From: Leishmania martiniquensis | Taxonomy: Eukaryota > Euglenozoa > Kinetoplastea > Trypanosomatida > Trypanosomatidae | NCBI RefSeq assembly: GCF_017916325.1 | Contig: NC_090167.1 | Location: forward strand, 476,501 to 540,500 | Direction: 5' to 3' | Length of the DNA: 64,000 nucleotides | Part shown: piece by piece, positions 50,101 through 59,700 of the stretch | How the letters are laid out: every line of letters begins with the position of its first letter | Numbering within the stretch: the first letter of the stretch is position 1 | Notes under the pieces: generated by a model | Database searches by the model: none | What the model saw: only the letters and a program-made list of their open reading frames with translations | What the model was told of the DNA's origin: nothing | Made by a program: the position numbers and the translations under genes

Positions 50101-51763
50101 GCTGCAGGAGGAGCGGGCGCACCTGGCGAGCGTCACGCAACAGATGCGGCACTGTAGTGAGCGGGTGGTGCCTTTCCGCGCCCTCCAGGGCCGGTACAAA
50201 GGCATTTACGTGTGCGGCCAGACACCAGTGTTCCTCGTGTACCACGCCGCCACCAATCAGCTTGTGTGCACGCGACATCACTCCATGAATGCGGTGCGCG
50301 GCTTTGCTCCGTTCCACTCGAGACACGTGCACGGTGGCTTCGTCTACTGTGGTGAGGGCTTTGTGCACTTTGCCACGATGCAGCCGTTCGGCGAGATGCT
50401 TGGGAGCAGCGGGTGGTGGTTGGAGCGGGTGCGCCTGGGGTGCACACCCCATCGCGTCATTTACTCACCCGCGGCGCACGGGTGTTTTGTTGTAGTGTCG
50501 CGACAGGAACCATTTCACCCGAAGAGGGCCCCCTTCGACGTGCAGCTGCGCATAGTGGAGGACGAGGAGGGGAATCGCGTGCCGCATGTGGTCGAGCCGG
50601 TGTCGCTGCCGCCTCTGTCCGTGACGTGCGGTGCACCGGTGCCGACAAACGATCGGTATGAGGTGCAGTTCTTCTCCACGCTGGATTGGCAGTGCATGGA
50701 TCGCCTTGTGCTCCATGTGAATGAGAAGGTGCTCTCCGCAACGCTGATGCAGGTGACCCGAGACACAACCATGGACGCAGGGACCCGGTCCGCTACGGCA
50801 CCGGTGTGCGCATTGGCAACGGCGTACCCGCTTGGCGAGGACGTCACCACCCGCGGACGCGTCTTGCTGCTGGCAACGTCGCAGCAGGGTGGGCGAGGGA
50901 CGCAGCAGCTGCGCACCTTGCACGAGGAGCCAATGAAGGGGCCGGTCACTGCCATCACCAGGATCGGCGAGGATTGCATCGCGGTCGCTGTGGGCGGCAC
51001 CGTGCGCGTGTACCGGTACGACGCAGGCAAGAGCTTCATGGAGACCATGGCCATCTTGTACGCTGGGGCCTACGTGACATCCCTGCAAGCGTTCCGGGAG
51101 TATCTCCTCATTGGTGATCTGTTCCACTCCGTTCTCTTCGCCCGCTACAGCGGAGACATCCACACTATCACCATTCTCGGACGCGATACGAATGCCCTGT
51201 CAGTTGTCTCGAGCGACATGCTGTACCATGACACCCGCTTTGGCCTCCTCGTGGCTGACGACGCACGCAACCTGGTGTGTATGAGCTACAAGCCTCGTGT
51301 GCTCGAGGAGTCGGGCAAGCCTCCCAAAGTACTGGAGTCGCTGCTGAGTGTCACGGGTGAGTACCGACTGGCGGGCGGCGTGTTGCTCAAGACGATGCGG
51401 CTGCGGGCCGCCTCGGCACGGTCCAGCAGCGTTGCCATCTACGTCACCAACATGGGCGAAATTGGCTACCTGGTGCCGCTCGGGGACCAGACGAGTCGAA
51501 CGGGACAGTGGGTGGTGCGCCGCTTGCAGAGCGAGGTGGCTCACGCTGCCGGCCTGCCGCCGCGCATGTTCCTCGGCTTTCCGCAGGATGACCCGGTGCG
51601 CTCACTCAAGGGTGAAGAGTGGATGCTGCATGTCCCGTTGCTAGAGCAACTGTACCGCCAAGACCTGCGCACGCGCAAGCTGATCGCCTCAGCGGCCCAA
51701 ACGCAGTTGGAGCGAGTGATGAATGTCGGTGCTACCGTCTCGGCAGAGCTGGGGCACCTTTAA
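47153..51763 (+). CDS. CPSF160: Cleavage and polyadenylation specificity factor subunit CPSF160 (CPSF1)
   Basis: This 1536-residue protein is the scaffold of the poly(A)-signal complex; in trypanosomatids, polyadenylation is coupled to trans-splicing of the next gene. It has the CPSF_A/DDB1-like triple beta-propeller layout. The MMS1-type N-terminal propeller begins with YFLPDSLAAQKQKEVVVIRQNHLTMYRVKR. The C-terminal CPSF_A region has YVTSLQAFREYLLIGDL, HSVLFARYSGDIHTITILGR, FGLLVADDARNLVCMSYKPR and the family-type end RSLKGEEWMLHVPLLEQL. Length is close to human CPSF160 (1443). An acidic DEDDDDDE tract lies near residue 222, in a low-complexity insert (about 180-280). A long basic insert (DTRKRPRDVVDERARGDA) lies near 667. 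There is no sign of frameshift. Confidence 0.93.
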   Translation: MLHTAVAPALPASVVTHTISGYFLPDSLAAQKQKEVVVIRQNHLTMYRVKRTPPNGISTELPTAEHLGEVAEVSLHAPPLAAARCRPFRATSEVVVLLFDDFHVSFLMYNPVTVQFDTVALVQLDDRQLSLDRCPLSAMLRVDETGTFVAVLAKRSDLFFFPVIEMIDSQAMARVQAMGAATTSSNSTVEPAAFAGNEEAIVAATAAAIAKPTVALNAWGDEDDDDDEVTNARKLTEVSNGKQEVTQEKRASDVSDLATGQGSADTAPTSSEKVTQVGGTALLLRVGTVTHWRLQDVKATLRNIRDIQFVESAGEPLLALLFERQPTWAGRVKLLEWRSKTVESHMLTCSIEWVKITLANSMAPHMLSLSEVDGLPYDVTSMTPLPAFEDVPSAVLCVSRNMMVHVSTKSGYGVFVNANGEEQARHSKSSAVSFEAVQWRSASQATSTDLVKVNLNFANATVVLLSQEATTQGAPLGAASIPEDRSQRLLVVTEEEGTAVEVHLQSHGYTVGSISAEIIMTGCFCSSHAAIDTTRFFFGALNGDSRFIACTPNDPCKVLQKFVGIGPVRDMDIVDTTTAAASAGAEDDTIDPSIEASPYANLFRSVELEAQPRMTAAQRKAVMDLALCSGSGSAGSLSILRRSIRSRVVRQEDLNAISVFFLESANADTRKRPRDVVDERARGDAPSTASAVGSGSVPHPHLLISGSNFSILFAVRSDSVQQVRGAALGVAVRTVYAAHVDWIPGLLQVTETELRLLSSDGKRRLASTELRTLPAIQRASSQGAAANLALSALLVAEMRCVLVRFTDGQLLSFGLEDGRAMSTATLLLEKVTAVALWGSAAGHPQPCQSTLLVVQNMDLIFYALPSPQVVRRVSSFPNFALIPPFAMEGVETPAVKLRERLNAEPLPTITHLSVFGQHEDIAVSVAPTEATLVLILSSGELVTYRVVPADADGPRRCVKVIYHILDAAPEVDVVETIEARKKRLQEERAHLASVTQQMRHCSERVVPFRALQGRYKGIYVCGQTPVFLVYHAATNQLVCTRHHSMNAVRGFAPFHSRHVHGGFVYCGEGFVHFATMQPFGEMLGSSGWWLERVRLGCTPHRVIYSPAAHGCFVVVSRQEPFHPKRAPFDVQLRIVEDEEGNRVPHVVEPVSLPPLSVTCGAPVPTNDRYEVQFFSTLDWQCMDRLVLHVNEKVLSATLMQVTRDTTMDAGTRSATAPVCALATAYPLGEDVTTRGRVLLLATSQQGGRGTQQLRTLHEEPMKGPVTAITRIGEDCIAVAVGGTVRVYRYDAGKSFMETMAILYAGAYVTSLQAFREYLLIGDLFHSVLFARYSGDIHTITILGRDTNALSVVSSDMLYHDTRFGLLVADDARNLVCMSYKPRVLEESGKPPKVLESLLSVTGEYRLAGGVLLKTMRLRAASARSSSVAIYVTNMGEIGYLVPLGDQTSRTGQWVVRRLQSEVAHAAGLPPRMFLGFPQDDPVRSLKGEEWMLHVPLLEQLYRQDLRTRKLIASAAQTQLERVMNVGATVSAELGHL

Positions 51764-51894
51764 GAGCAATAGAAAGGAGGATGCCAAAGAAGGGAGGAAG
51801 GAGAAGTGCTCTCTCTGAGGTCGCCGATCTGCCTGTGAGTGAAGCCTGCACACTTGACTGTATGCATCTGGGTATCTCTAAGTGTATCTGTGTC

Positions 51895-51913
51895 TGTGTG
51901 TGTGTGTGTGTGT
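51895..51913. repeat. (TG)n microsatellite
   Basis: About nine TG units about 130 bp downstream of the CPSF160 stop, probably in its 3' UTR. Confidence 0.85.
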
Positions 51914-52480
51914 AATGGGTCGTTCATTGTTTTCCTCTGTTGTTAAGAGCCTCGACAAGTGCGCGTTAGGGAGGCCTGACTGGAGGGGGGGGTAATGTGG
52001 GCCCCATAGCGTGAATGCCAAAAGAGAGGCTCGTCTAGCCGTAAAACGAATGACTTCCAGGTGAGCCGAAAAAGCGCGGCACACGGGTACTTACTGATGC
52101 CTGCAGGTCGTTGTGAATGAGACCTGCAGAGTCGCTGTCGTGCTCCCCCGTCGAAGAGTTCAGCGCCCCCGAGAAGGTCGGCAGACCGACGGTAGGCGCT
52201 TGCTCGCCTCCCTGGCAGACAACGGTGTAAGCCGTCTGCATTACTGTGCGCCTTGTCGCACGTCGCTTCTCGCAAAGAGAGAACATACGCGTCCGGCTTA
52301 TCGTCTTACCGGCCTTTGCCCTCCCTTGTTCTCGACGCCCGCCGGTGGTGGCGGTGTGGTCGCACAGCCGTGCTTTACTTTTAGCGGGAAAAGGGAAACG
52401 CACACACGTACACAATAAGCAACGATGAAGCGCTCTCGCTCCCCCCCCCCCAATCTCTACTCTCCTCCCCTCTCATGGGT

Positions 52481-52509
52481 CTTGTCCTTTTCCGCTAACA
52501 CCACTGAAG
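52481..52509 (+). promoter_or_regulatory. Predicted spliced-leader acceptor for the LicD-type gene
   Basis: The pyrimidine-rich GTCCTTTTCCGCTAACACCA leads to CTGAAG, with AG at 52508-52509. No ATG lies between this and 52619. Confidence 0.45.
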
Positions 52510-52618
52510 ACGGGCGAACGGTGGGGCGCTCAGGTTTCCTTTGTCTGCGGTCTGCACGAAGCTACGCACCTTCGGCTCTCTCATATTACCATATCCGACG
52601 AGTCGTCCGCAGCGTGCG

Positions 52619-54091
52619 ATGCAGCGCCACAGCCGCGCGTGGAAAAGGGCTGCTGTCGCCGCCTTCCAACCGCACTTACACCTGGAAGACTGCCGCATAT
52701 GCGCCGCCGCAGAGTCCGCGCACAAGTACGCGGAAGATGGCTGCACTGGTATCTTGAGATCCACCAATGTCCCGGGCAACGGGATTGCTGCAGAAACTTT
52801 TCCTTCCCCCCTGGCGCGCGCGCCGAGCTGCGAAGGCGTTTTCCCAGATGTCAGCGGTGCGCCCCCCTCGGTATTCGAGCTGCGGCGCGGTGCGCTTCTT
52901 GAATGGCTGCAGCACTTCTCAGTACAGGGGCGGAAAGGGGGCAGGGGCGACGAGGAGGCCTTCATGCCGGTGAAACGTAGCAGCAAGATCAGTGGCAGCG
53001 ACGACTTTGATGCTGTGTACGAGGCGTACTTACGATGTAAAGACGTCACGGCGCAAGAAGCCCTCTTTTCACGTCTGGTGGATTGCCTTGACGCGCAGTG
53101 CAGCGCGCCAGTACGACCAGTGGCGTTGCCGACACCGACCCCCGCTGCAATGGCTCCTTCTTCTGCCCCATCGGACGACGAGGAGTGCGGTGGCGTTCGA
53201 ATACCACAGTTTTTGTGGGTGCCTCGTGTGGGTGCGGCGCTTACGTCGACCGAGGAAAAGGCCACCGATTTTCGTGTCGGAGGAGAAACTGACACTCCCC
53301 GCGCTGCGAACGACTTTGAGACGTACGTGCGGCGGCGCTTCGCTGACAGTGCCGCTCTCATCACCAGGCAACTTGCTTTTCAAGAAGCACTCCTGGCGAT
53401 TCAGGAGGTGCTGATGTCCCAAAGGATTCGTTTCTTTCTTGCCTGTGGCACAGCCCTGGGTGCGCGACGCGACGGCTGCTTCATCCCCTATGATGAGGAC
53501 ATTGACATTGGCATTCTCTACACTGATATGGCCGCGCCTGTAACGGACGGCGACGATTCACCGGTACCTGACCTTTCTCTTCCCTCTGCCACCCCAGCGG
53601 ACTTGAGCCGCGTACAGATGCGTGTGTATTGCCTCCTCCAGGCGCTGGCATCAACGTGCGTGTTCGTCGTTTTCGACATTTGCGGCGCGGTCGAGCGAGG
53701 GCTAGAACTGCGCGTACTGCACCTGGCCACCGGCGCTCGCATTGACATCAATCTGTACTACCCACCGCTGTGCGCCACCTTTTGCGGCCTACACGGGGAT
53801 GCCAGCGATGATGCGTTGGTGCGCGAGAAGGGTGAGTTTGTGTGGGCCGCCTCTTTCTATGAGGCCGCTAATGCGCGCAAGCACCGCATGTACCGCTACA
53901 GGCACACGCCCTTCGCCACAGATCTCGAAGAGCTTCCCTTTTGTGCAAAGAAAGCGTCGGTGGGTAGCGGGTTTCTAGTCCCACCGGAGCGCTATCTCAT
54001 CGAGAACTACGGGGAGGACTGGCGGACGCCGAAGCAGTACTCGTACACGGAAGGCCTTGCAGGCGAGTTCAAGAATGTCGTACCGGAGTAA
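52619..54091 (+). CDS. LicD/fukutin-family phosphotransferase-like protein
   Basis: This is a 490-residue protein. The frame is open from 52541, but that position is TTG; the first ATG is at 52619 (MQRHSRAWKRAAVAAF). The LicD core starts with IRFFLACGTALGARRDGCFI and the nucleotidyltransferase-type acidic motif Y-D292-E-D294-I-D296-IGI. It continues with ATGARIDINLYYP and ends with the family's LVPPERYLIENYGEDWRTP signature. LicD and fukutin proteins transfer phosphocholine, ribitol-phosphate or sugar-phosphate groups onto glycans, so a role in a surface phosphoglycan is possible. No signal peptide or membrane helix is visible, which is odd for a Golgi glycan enzyme. The N-terminal 210 residues are Ala/Ser-rich with no recognised domain. 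The donor and acceptor are unknown. Confidence 0.87.
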   Translation: MQRHSRAWKRAAVAAFQPHLHLEDCRICAAAESAHKYAEDGCTGILRSTNVPGNGIAAETFPSPLARAPSCEGVFPDVSGAPPSVFELRRGALLEWLQHFSVQGRKGGRGDEEAFMPVKRSSKISGSDDFDAVYEAYLRCKDVTAQEALFSRLVDCLDAQCSAPVRPVALPTPTPAAMAPSSAPSDDEECGGVRIPQFLWVPRVGAALTSTEEKATDFRVGGETDTPRAANDFETYVRRRFADSAALITRQLAFQEALLAIQEVLMSQRIRFFLACGTALGARRDGCFIPYDEDIDIGILYTDMAAPVTDGDDSPVPDLSLPSATPADLSRVQMRVYCLLQALASTCVFVVFDICGAVERGLELRVLHLATGARIDINLYYPPLCATFCGLHGDASDDALVREKGEFVWAASFYEAANARKHRMYRYRHTPFATDLEELPFCAKKASVGSGFLVPPERYLIENYGEDWRTPKQYSYTEGLAGEFKNVVPE

Positions 54092-56284
54092 CATCACTTC
54101 GGCGGCTGTGATGTGACGGTGCGCCTTGAGCGCTTTCGCCTTTCAAGTAAGCATGGCTGTGAGCAAAAGGGTTCGAATGTGCGTGTGTGCGAGTGCCACA
54201 CGCAAAATACGCCGGCAGTGATGACAGATACGTGGCCCGTGCCGTCGGGCGCTCTTGGTCGCGCGATTCTCCCATCTTTCCGATCGGTGTGCCTAGCTGC
54301 CGCCTTCTCTGCTTCCTGCCTCGACGCACCGATGGTGCACGCCTGCGGTGAGGAAATCACGTAGACCGAGCAAGGTTGGCAAGCACATTTACAGCAACCA
54401 ACAGACCAGTGTGTCTTGAAAGCCAAGTCGTGCGCCTCTCAGTGCACATTTCAATACCTGCACGTGTGCTCTCGTACAGAGTTGTCGCACGGACATCTTC
54501 TGCAATCTCCGCCCCTTAGACCTTGGCCTTCCCGGTGCGATTTTTTTCTCGTATTGCTCGCTAGGTGTTCTTCCAGCGTACTCGACTCTTGCCTTGAGGT
54601 TCGTTTCGTTCGTCGTGGCGTCGCGTTGCGCCTCTCCATGCCCGAACGCATGCATACGTTCAACACAACTTCGCCCTCTCTCCCCACAACGCCTCTCCGA
54701 AAATATGCTCGTGTGATATTTCTTTTCGTGCCTTTCCATCCAATACGCACACACACACACCAAACACGCTCACTGCCGTGAACGTGCGTGTCTGTACGCG
54801 GACTATGTCGCACGAATTTATCGAAGTGGCACACTGCCCTCACTATCTTTTGTGTTGTTGGGTATTTGTTTGTTTCTCCCTCAGCGCGGGTGACATATCT
54901 GTCATAGGTCATTGTATGAGTGCGCCCGGGTGCCCGTGTAATCTGCGTGCACCCCTCCGCTGGCTGCCCCCCTTTACGTTTCTTTTTTTTTTCGAGTGGC
55001 GCGAACGGCCTCTATCCACAAGTCGCGCACCCCCCTCACCACCATCACGAGACGGCTGTGGGGCGATAGCACACCGTAGGGAGAACCAACTCGCGGGCGC
55101 GAGCGCGTAAGTTTGGGCTGTGCGTGAAGGGAACTTAGTAGCCCACACCGATTAGCTGCAGAGGAGGCGGGACGGCGGCGGCGGATGAGAAGTGAGCGAG
55201 GTGCATAGCATTGAAGACGGCAACCCCCCTCACCCCCCCCCCCACACACTATAGACACTCACCTATCTTGAAAAGAGGCGTCACTGGTTGGTGGAAGCGA
55301 AGCACTCAAGCGACGTTGCACCAAACTCAAGCCGACACGTACTTCCCAAAATATTAACTCAACCAACGCACCGATCGCGGAAGCAGAGAGGGCAAAGGCG
55401 CAGTATACCTCATCGGGTCCGCAGCGGACGCAGCCATCTGTACAGCTTCGCATCTCATCGAAGTCGGTTTTTTTTTCGATCTTTACCCTTCCGCAGGTCC
55501 TTCATTTTCTTGTCTGTGTGTGTGTCTCTCTCTTGCGTTTTCCCCTGGCTCTGCTTTCCGTTTGCTGCGAAGATAAACGGAAAGCACAAAAGCAGCTCTG
55601 GTGCAGACGGGTGCTCATCACCTGCTCTGCCGTCGGACGGTTCTGTCCAACCCCTGCCTCTCGCTGAGCTCACCATCGTCTGCTGCGTCTTTACTGCGTG
55701 CGGGGTGAGCAATACCTCGGTTGTTCCTGATATCTCACGGCTCACCTATTCGCATCTCACCCGGCGCTACTTGTTACCAGGACCAGGGAGGGAAGGGTCA
55801 TTGATTAACGCCTGCTCCTGGCCACTGACGCTGGCGCATGCGCTTCTTGCGCGCACACACACCACACCTGCTCAGTCGCTGTGTGCAGAGTACTGTCGGT
55901 GTGAGGGAAAGGTGTCTACCCCTCGTGCTTACCTCATCTGTACCCAACACAGATTTTGGCGAAGTGCGGTGAATAGAGGTGCCACCAGATACAGAGGGAG
56001 GGAGGTCTTGCCCTTGTCGGAGGCCGCTGTACTTTGGTGCAAACGCAGCCGCAACAACAACAAAAACGCCATTCGTGAAGTCGGGCGGAAGCACCGCAGC
56101 CATTGGGCCCACTCCTGTTGCTGCTTTCGTCTCTTCCTCCTTGCACACTCTTCGAAGAGTGGCGTTTACTTCTTTTTTGTGTGTGTGTGTGTGTTCCGCA
56201 TTCTTCTCACGGGTTGGCTACGCACCTTTGCTTTTACTGTTTCACCACTCTGCAGTGTTCTTTTCTTTGTTTCGTCTGTGCGTG

Positions 56285-56301
56285 CGTGTGTGTGTGTGTG
56301 T
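56285..56301. repeat. (GT)n microsatellite
   Basis: About eight GT units in the spacer upstream of CE1. Confidence 0.8.
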
Positions 56302-56699
56302 ATGCATGTGCTTGACCGTTGGGCGGGGACTTTACCTGTTCAGTTGAACTCACGGCACGCACCCACACCAACACTCCCCCATCAGTTAAGCGCCACCCTG
56401 CGCAACTCTATCACCTGCACATTAACACCATACAGCGCCGCGAGATTTCTGCGGCCGCCGCTCGTGACCCTTTTCCTACACAGAGACCTACATAGAAGCT
56501 ACCTTTTCCGTTTCAGACCCTTACCTTCTGTAAAGAAAGCGTTTCTGTGAGTTCTCTGTCTCCCCGTGCTCCGCTCTTTTCCCTCCCTGTTTCCTCGGCG
56601 CCTCCGCTTTACCCGCGCACTACCGCCGTGTCCCTTTCGATCCGCTGCTCTCTTCTTCTCCCACTGTGTTTCTTGCGGGTGCTCGTTCGCGTCTTCATC

Positions 56700-56746
56700 T
56701 CCCCGTCTACTTCGTTTGCGTCTTCCGCTCTCGTACACTCCTTCAG
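56700..56746 (+). promoter_or_regulatory. CE1: Predicted spliced-leader acceptor for CE1
   Basis: The C/T-rich run (CGTCTTCCGCTCTCGTACAC) ends in TCCTTCAG, with AG at 56745-56746. A 30 nt leader without ATG follows to 56777. Confidence 0.6.
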
Positions 56747-56776
56747 TTGCATTGGTCAGATTTCGTGCGGGTCGAG

Positions 56777-59700
56777 ATGAGCCTCAATCCCAACGCTCCC
56801 TCTTTTGACCCGACGGCAAAGCCGTTTATCCCGTCTTTTTTGTGCAGCGAACCAGAAACATTCGTGCCACCAGTGTACCATCCAACACCGCAGTTCAACC
56901 CGCAGCTGCGAGGCCTCGCCGGGGCCGGCCCTGTCAGCAACGACGATGTCCCTCTCCTCTCCGGGTTCAAGCGAAGTAGCAAGCCAGTGGTCACCACACC
57001 GGCACCATCGGCTGACACCTATGAGACGCCTAGCAGTCTCGCTGCCGCAGGCGGCAAAACGTCCCCACCTGGCTTGCCAGGCCAGGCAGCGGGGGGCACC
57101 GGGGGGCCACCGATAATGTGGCGGTCTTTGTCGCCGATGCCCGGGGCGGCAGAGGCCTTCCCTACTCGGCCCATGATGAATCCCAACTCGGCCATGCTTT
57201 CGGCTGCCTCCATGGCCGTCGGTACGGCGCAGGGCGGGAGTCGTGGAAACACAGCCGCAAACCTCTCCAGCGGAATGGGCGCCGAAGTCTCTTCGGAGCG
57301 GCTGGACGGGGATCAGCCACCCATTTTAGGCTGGTCTTCCTCCTCCATGCGCCGCCTGCCGTCCTCGAGCCCGTCAGGGTCGCCGCTTTCCTTGCAGCAG
57401 CAGCAGAACTCTGGCCCTCGATACACTGCACCCCCGCAGCAGGTGCTGACCCAGCCACCAGCCGCCGCAATACCACGCTCGCAAGACCGCAGTGGGCAGT
57501 CAACTAGCGGCGTATCGTTTTTTCCAGGGTACGGCAGCTACGCCACATCTGTGTCTGGCGGCAACGCTCCGCACCCGCAGCCGCACTCTCCAGCACAAGG
57601 AGCACCTCCCTCGCAACGGCCGCTTCTGCAGCACCAGCAGCAGCAGCAAGGACCGCAGCATCTGTACCAGAATCAGCAGCCAACGTTTCCGCCAAAAGCA
57701 GCGCCCGTGCTGCCCCGAAGCGCGCAGGAACGACAGGCGGCCGCTGCGGCAGCGGCGGCGGCAGCAGCAGCAGCAGCCACGGCTAGCGAAGGAAGTCGTG
57801 GGGCATCCCCAAACAGTATCGGTGCCAGCGAGGCTAGTAACACAGTACCTACCCGCCACAGCAACCAAGAGCAGCGTGGCCCATCGCCGCCGACGGTGCC
57901 GGAACCGCGCTCTGAGACTGTGTCTCAGCAAGCGCCGCCGCCGCCGCCGCCGCAGCAGCAGCATCTAGACCAAGCTAATGCGGGATCGGCCACCCCCGCT
58001 CCACGCCACGCGGCAAGCAACCCTCCTGTATCGGCCCAGGTTCCCCCTCGAATCTCCTCCGCCCCGATGACACGCGCCATCCGTGTTGGTGTGGCGGGCG
58101 GTAGCACTGCATATTCCGCCGCGCTGGCAGCCGGGACGGCGTTACCGTATTCAGGGCCCACTCGAGGGCTGGCGCCAGCAAATCATGCGGGCGCGGGATC
58201 GCGGCTGCCGCGGGCGCTGCCGAGTGCCGCAGGGGCCCACGGTGCAGCCCCTGCTGCGAACACAAGTAGCCCCAGCGGCAGCCCAGCACCAGCGACAGCG
58301 CCGCAGACGCACGTGGTGCCGTCGCCGCAGCCGAAGGGCACGGCGAAGCTCCCGAGCGGACCGGCAGGCCCAACTCTAACGGCAGCGCACGTACCGCGTC
58401 CTGGAGCGCTCACTAGCGTAGCCGCGCTCAGCGGCTGGCGACCCCCGCAGTTTGCCCGAAAGGCCGCCCCGACGAACAGCGACCCGTTGATCGTCATGAT
58501 CTTTGGCTGCCGTGGGTCTGGGAAGACGACGCAGGCCGAGAGCATTGCTGAGCGTTACCATTTGCTGCACCTCTCCTCTGGTGACATGTACAAGGAAGGC
58601 AAGCAGCCCTTCGCGGAGATGGAGCAGGCCGTGAGAGACAACTTCGGCCCCGAGGCAAAAAATCGTTCCTACAACGGCCTCGTGCTGGACCGCTTCGTCG
58701 CGACCGGGGAGATGGACGCATACTATCTGCAAGCCGCTCTCAACGTGTGCCAGCTGCCGGTCCCTTTTGTCTTTTGGCTGCAGGTGGATCCGAAGGAGGG
58801 CTTGAGGCGCGCGCAGTCCCGCGGCGATCAAAAATCCGGGGCCGATCACTGGCGCTACGTGGAGCAGCGCGCTCAGGCGGAGATAGCAGACCGCGTGTAC
58901 AAGAAGATCGGTGTCCTGCACACCATCGACTGCAACACGCTAGAGGCGCGTCGGGTGGGGGACCGCATCTTCAGTATCATCGACGGGCTTTTCCCGAAAC
59001 GCAGCCGCAACATACGGCTTCCGCAGGCCACACCGGTTGCCGGCTACGAAAAGTTTCACCTGCTGGATGACTACACCGACTTTCTACAGCTTACCAGGGA
59101 AGTGCACGCGGCGATCGGCAACACCTCCGGCCGCACCGACAGCGCCCCACTCTCCAGCATTGGTGGCTACGTCGACGCCAGCTCGTTTGCGAACCGGCAC
59201 GAATGCAAGCGGATGTCTTCCATGTACGTCACTTTGAAGGTGGACGGAGAGCGCTACCTTATTGTGAAGCACTCGCACTTCGGCGTACTAGGCTTCCCGT
59301 TCGCCTTCACCGGCTGCTACGACTTCAACGCTCTCTTCGACTCTCTGATGTTTCTAAGCGCGTTCGAAATGGTCGGTGACAAGCAGGAAGAGTCGAACGG
59401 GATCGAGTGGATGCTAGACGCGGAGATGAGCACCTGCGCCAACGAAACGAACCAGCCCCAGCCTCTTCTACACATTATCGACTACGTGTACTTTGGCGGC
59501 AAGCAGGCGAAGCGCACGCCCTTCTTCGAGCGTTACGAGCTCTTGCGTGAGTGGTTCCGGCTGATGGTGCAGAGTAGCGGCGAGGCCGGAGCTTATGCGC
59601 CGGTAGTGCTGAAGCAGTATGCGCCTATCAACGATCTGCCGAAGCTGTTGCCGCGTTTCGAAGACGCGCCGTTCGCGGTGGACGGTATTGTCTTCCAGGG

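Larger units (their letters stand above)
51764..52618. other. Intergenic/UTR region
   Basis: Holds a (TG)n run at 51895-51913 and a strong C/T tract (52440-52500) ahead of the LicD-type gene. I see no credible gene. Confidence 0.6.
54092..56776. other. 2.7 kb intergenic/UTR region
   Basis: CT- and GT-rich spacer with (GT)n runs near 56178-56194 and 56285-56301. A 420-codon frame (55288-56550) is open but reads as translated low-complexity DNA. The last 200 bases before CE1 are one of the densest C/T tracts in the window. Confidence 0.6.

Noticed and set aside
52541..52618. Longer N-terminus for the LicD-type protein from 52541
   Set aside because: That position is TTG, not ATG. The extra codons lie in the predicted leader after the splice acceptor, so the ATG at 52619 was chosen.
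54168..54182. GGGTTCGAATGT resembling a tRNA B box after the LicD-type gene
   Set aside because: No matching T stem, A box or cloverleaf could be drawn from the neighbouring bases.
55288..56550. 420-codon + strand open frame upstream of CE1
   Set aside because: The translation is rich in Cys/Phe/Ser/His/Val from GT- and CT-repeats, has no domain character and lies in the spacer and polypyrimidine region of CE1. It is most likely a chance frame in stop-poor DNA.
56666..56776. Longer N-terminus for CE1
   Set aside because: The upstream in-frame codons lie in the polypyrimidine/acceptor region and contain no ATG. Starting at 56777 puts the PAM2 motif at the N-terminus.
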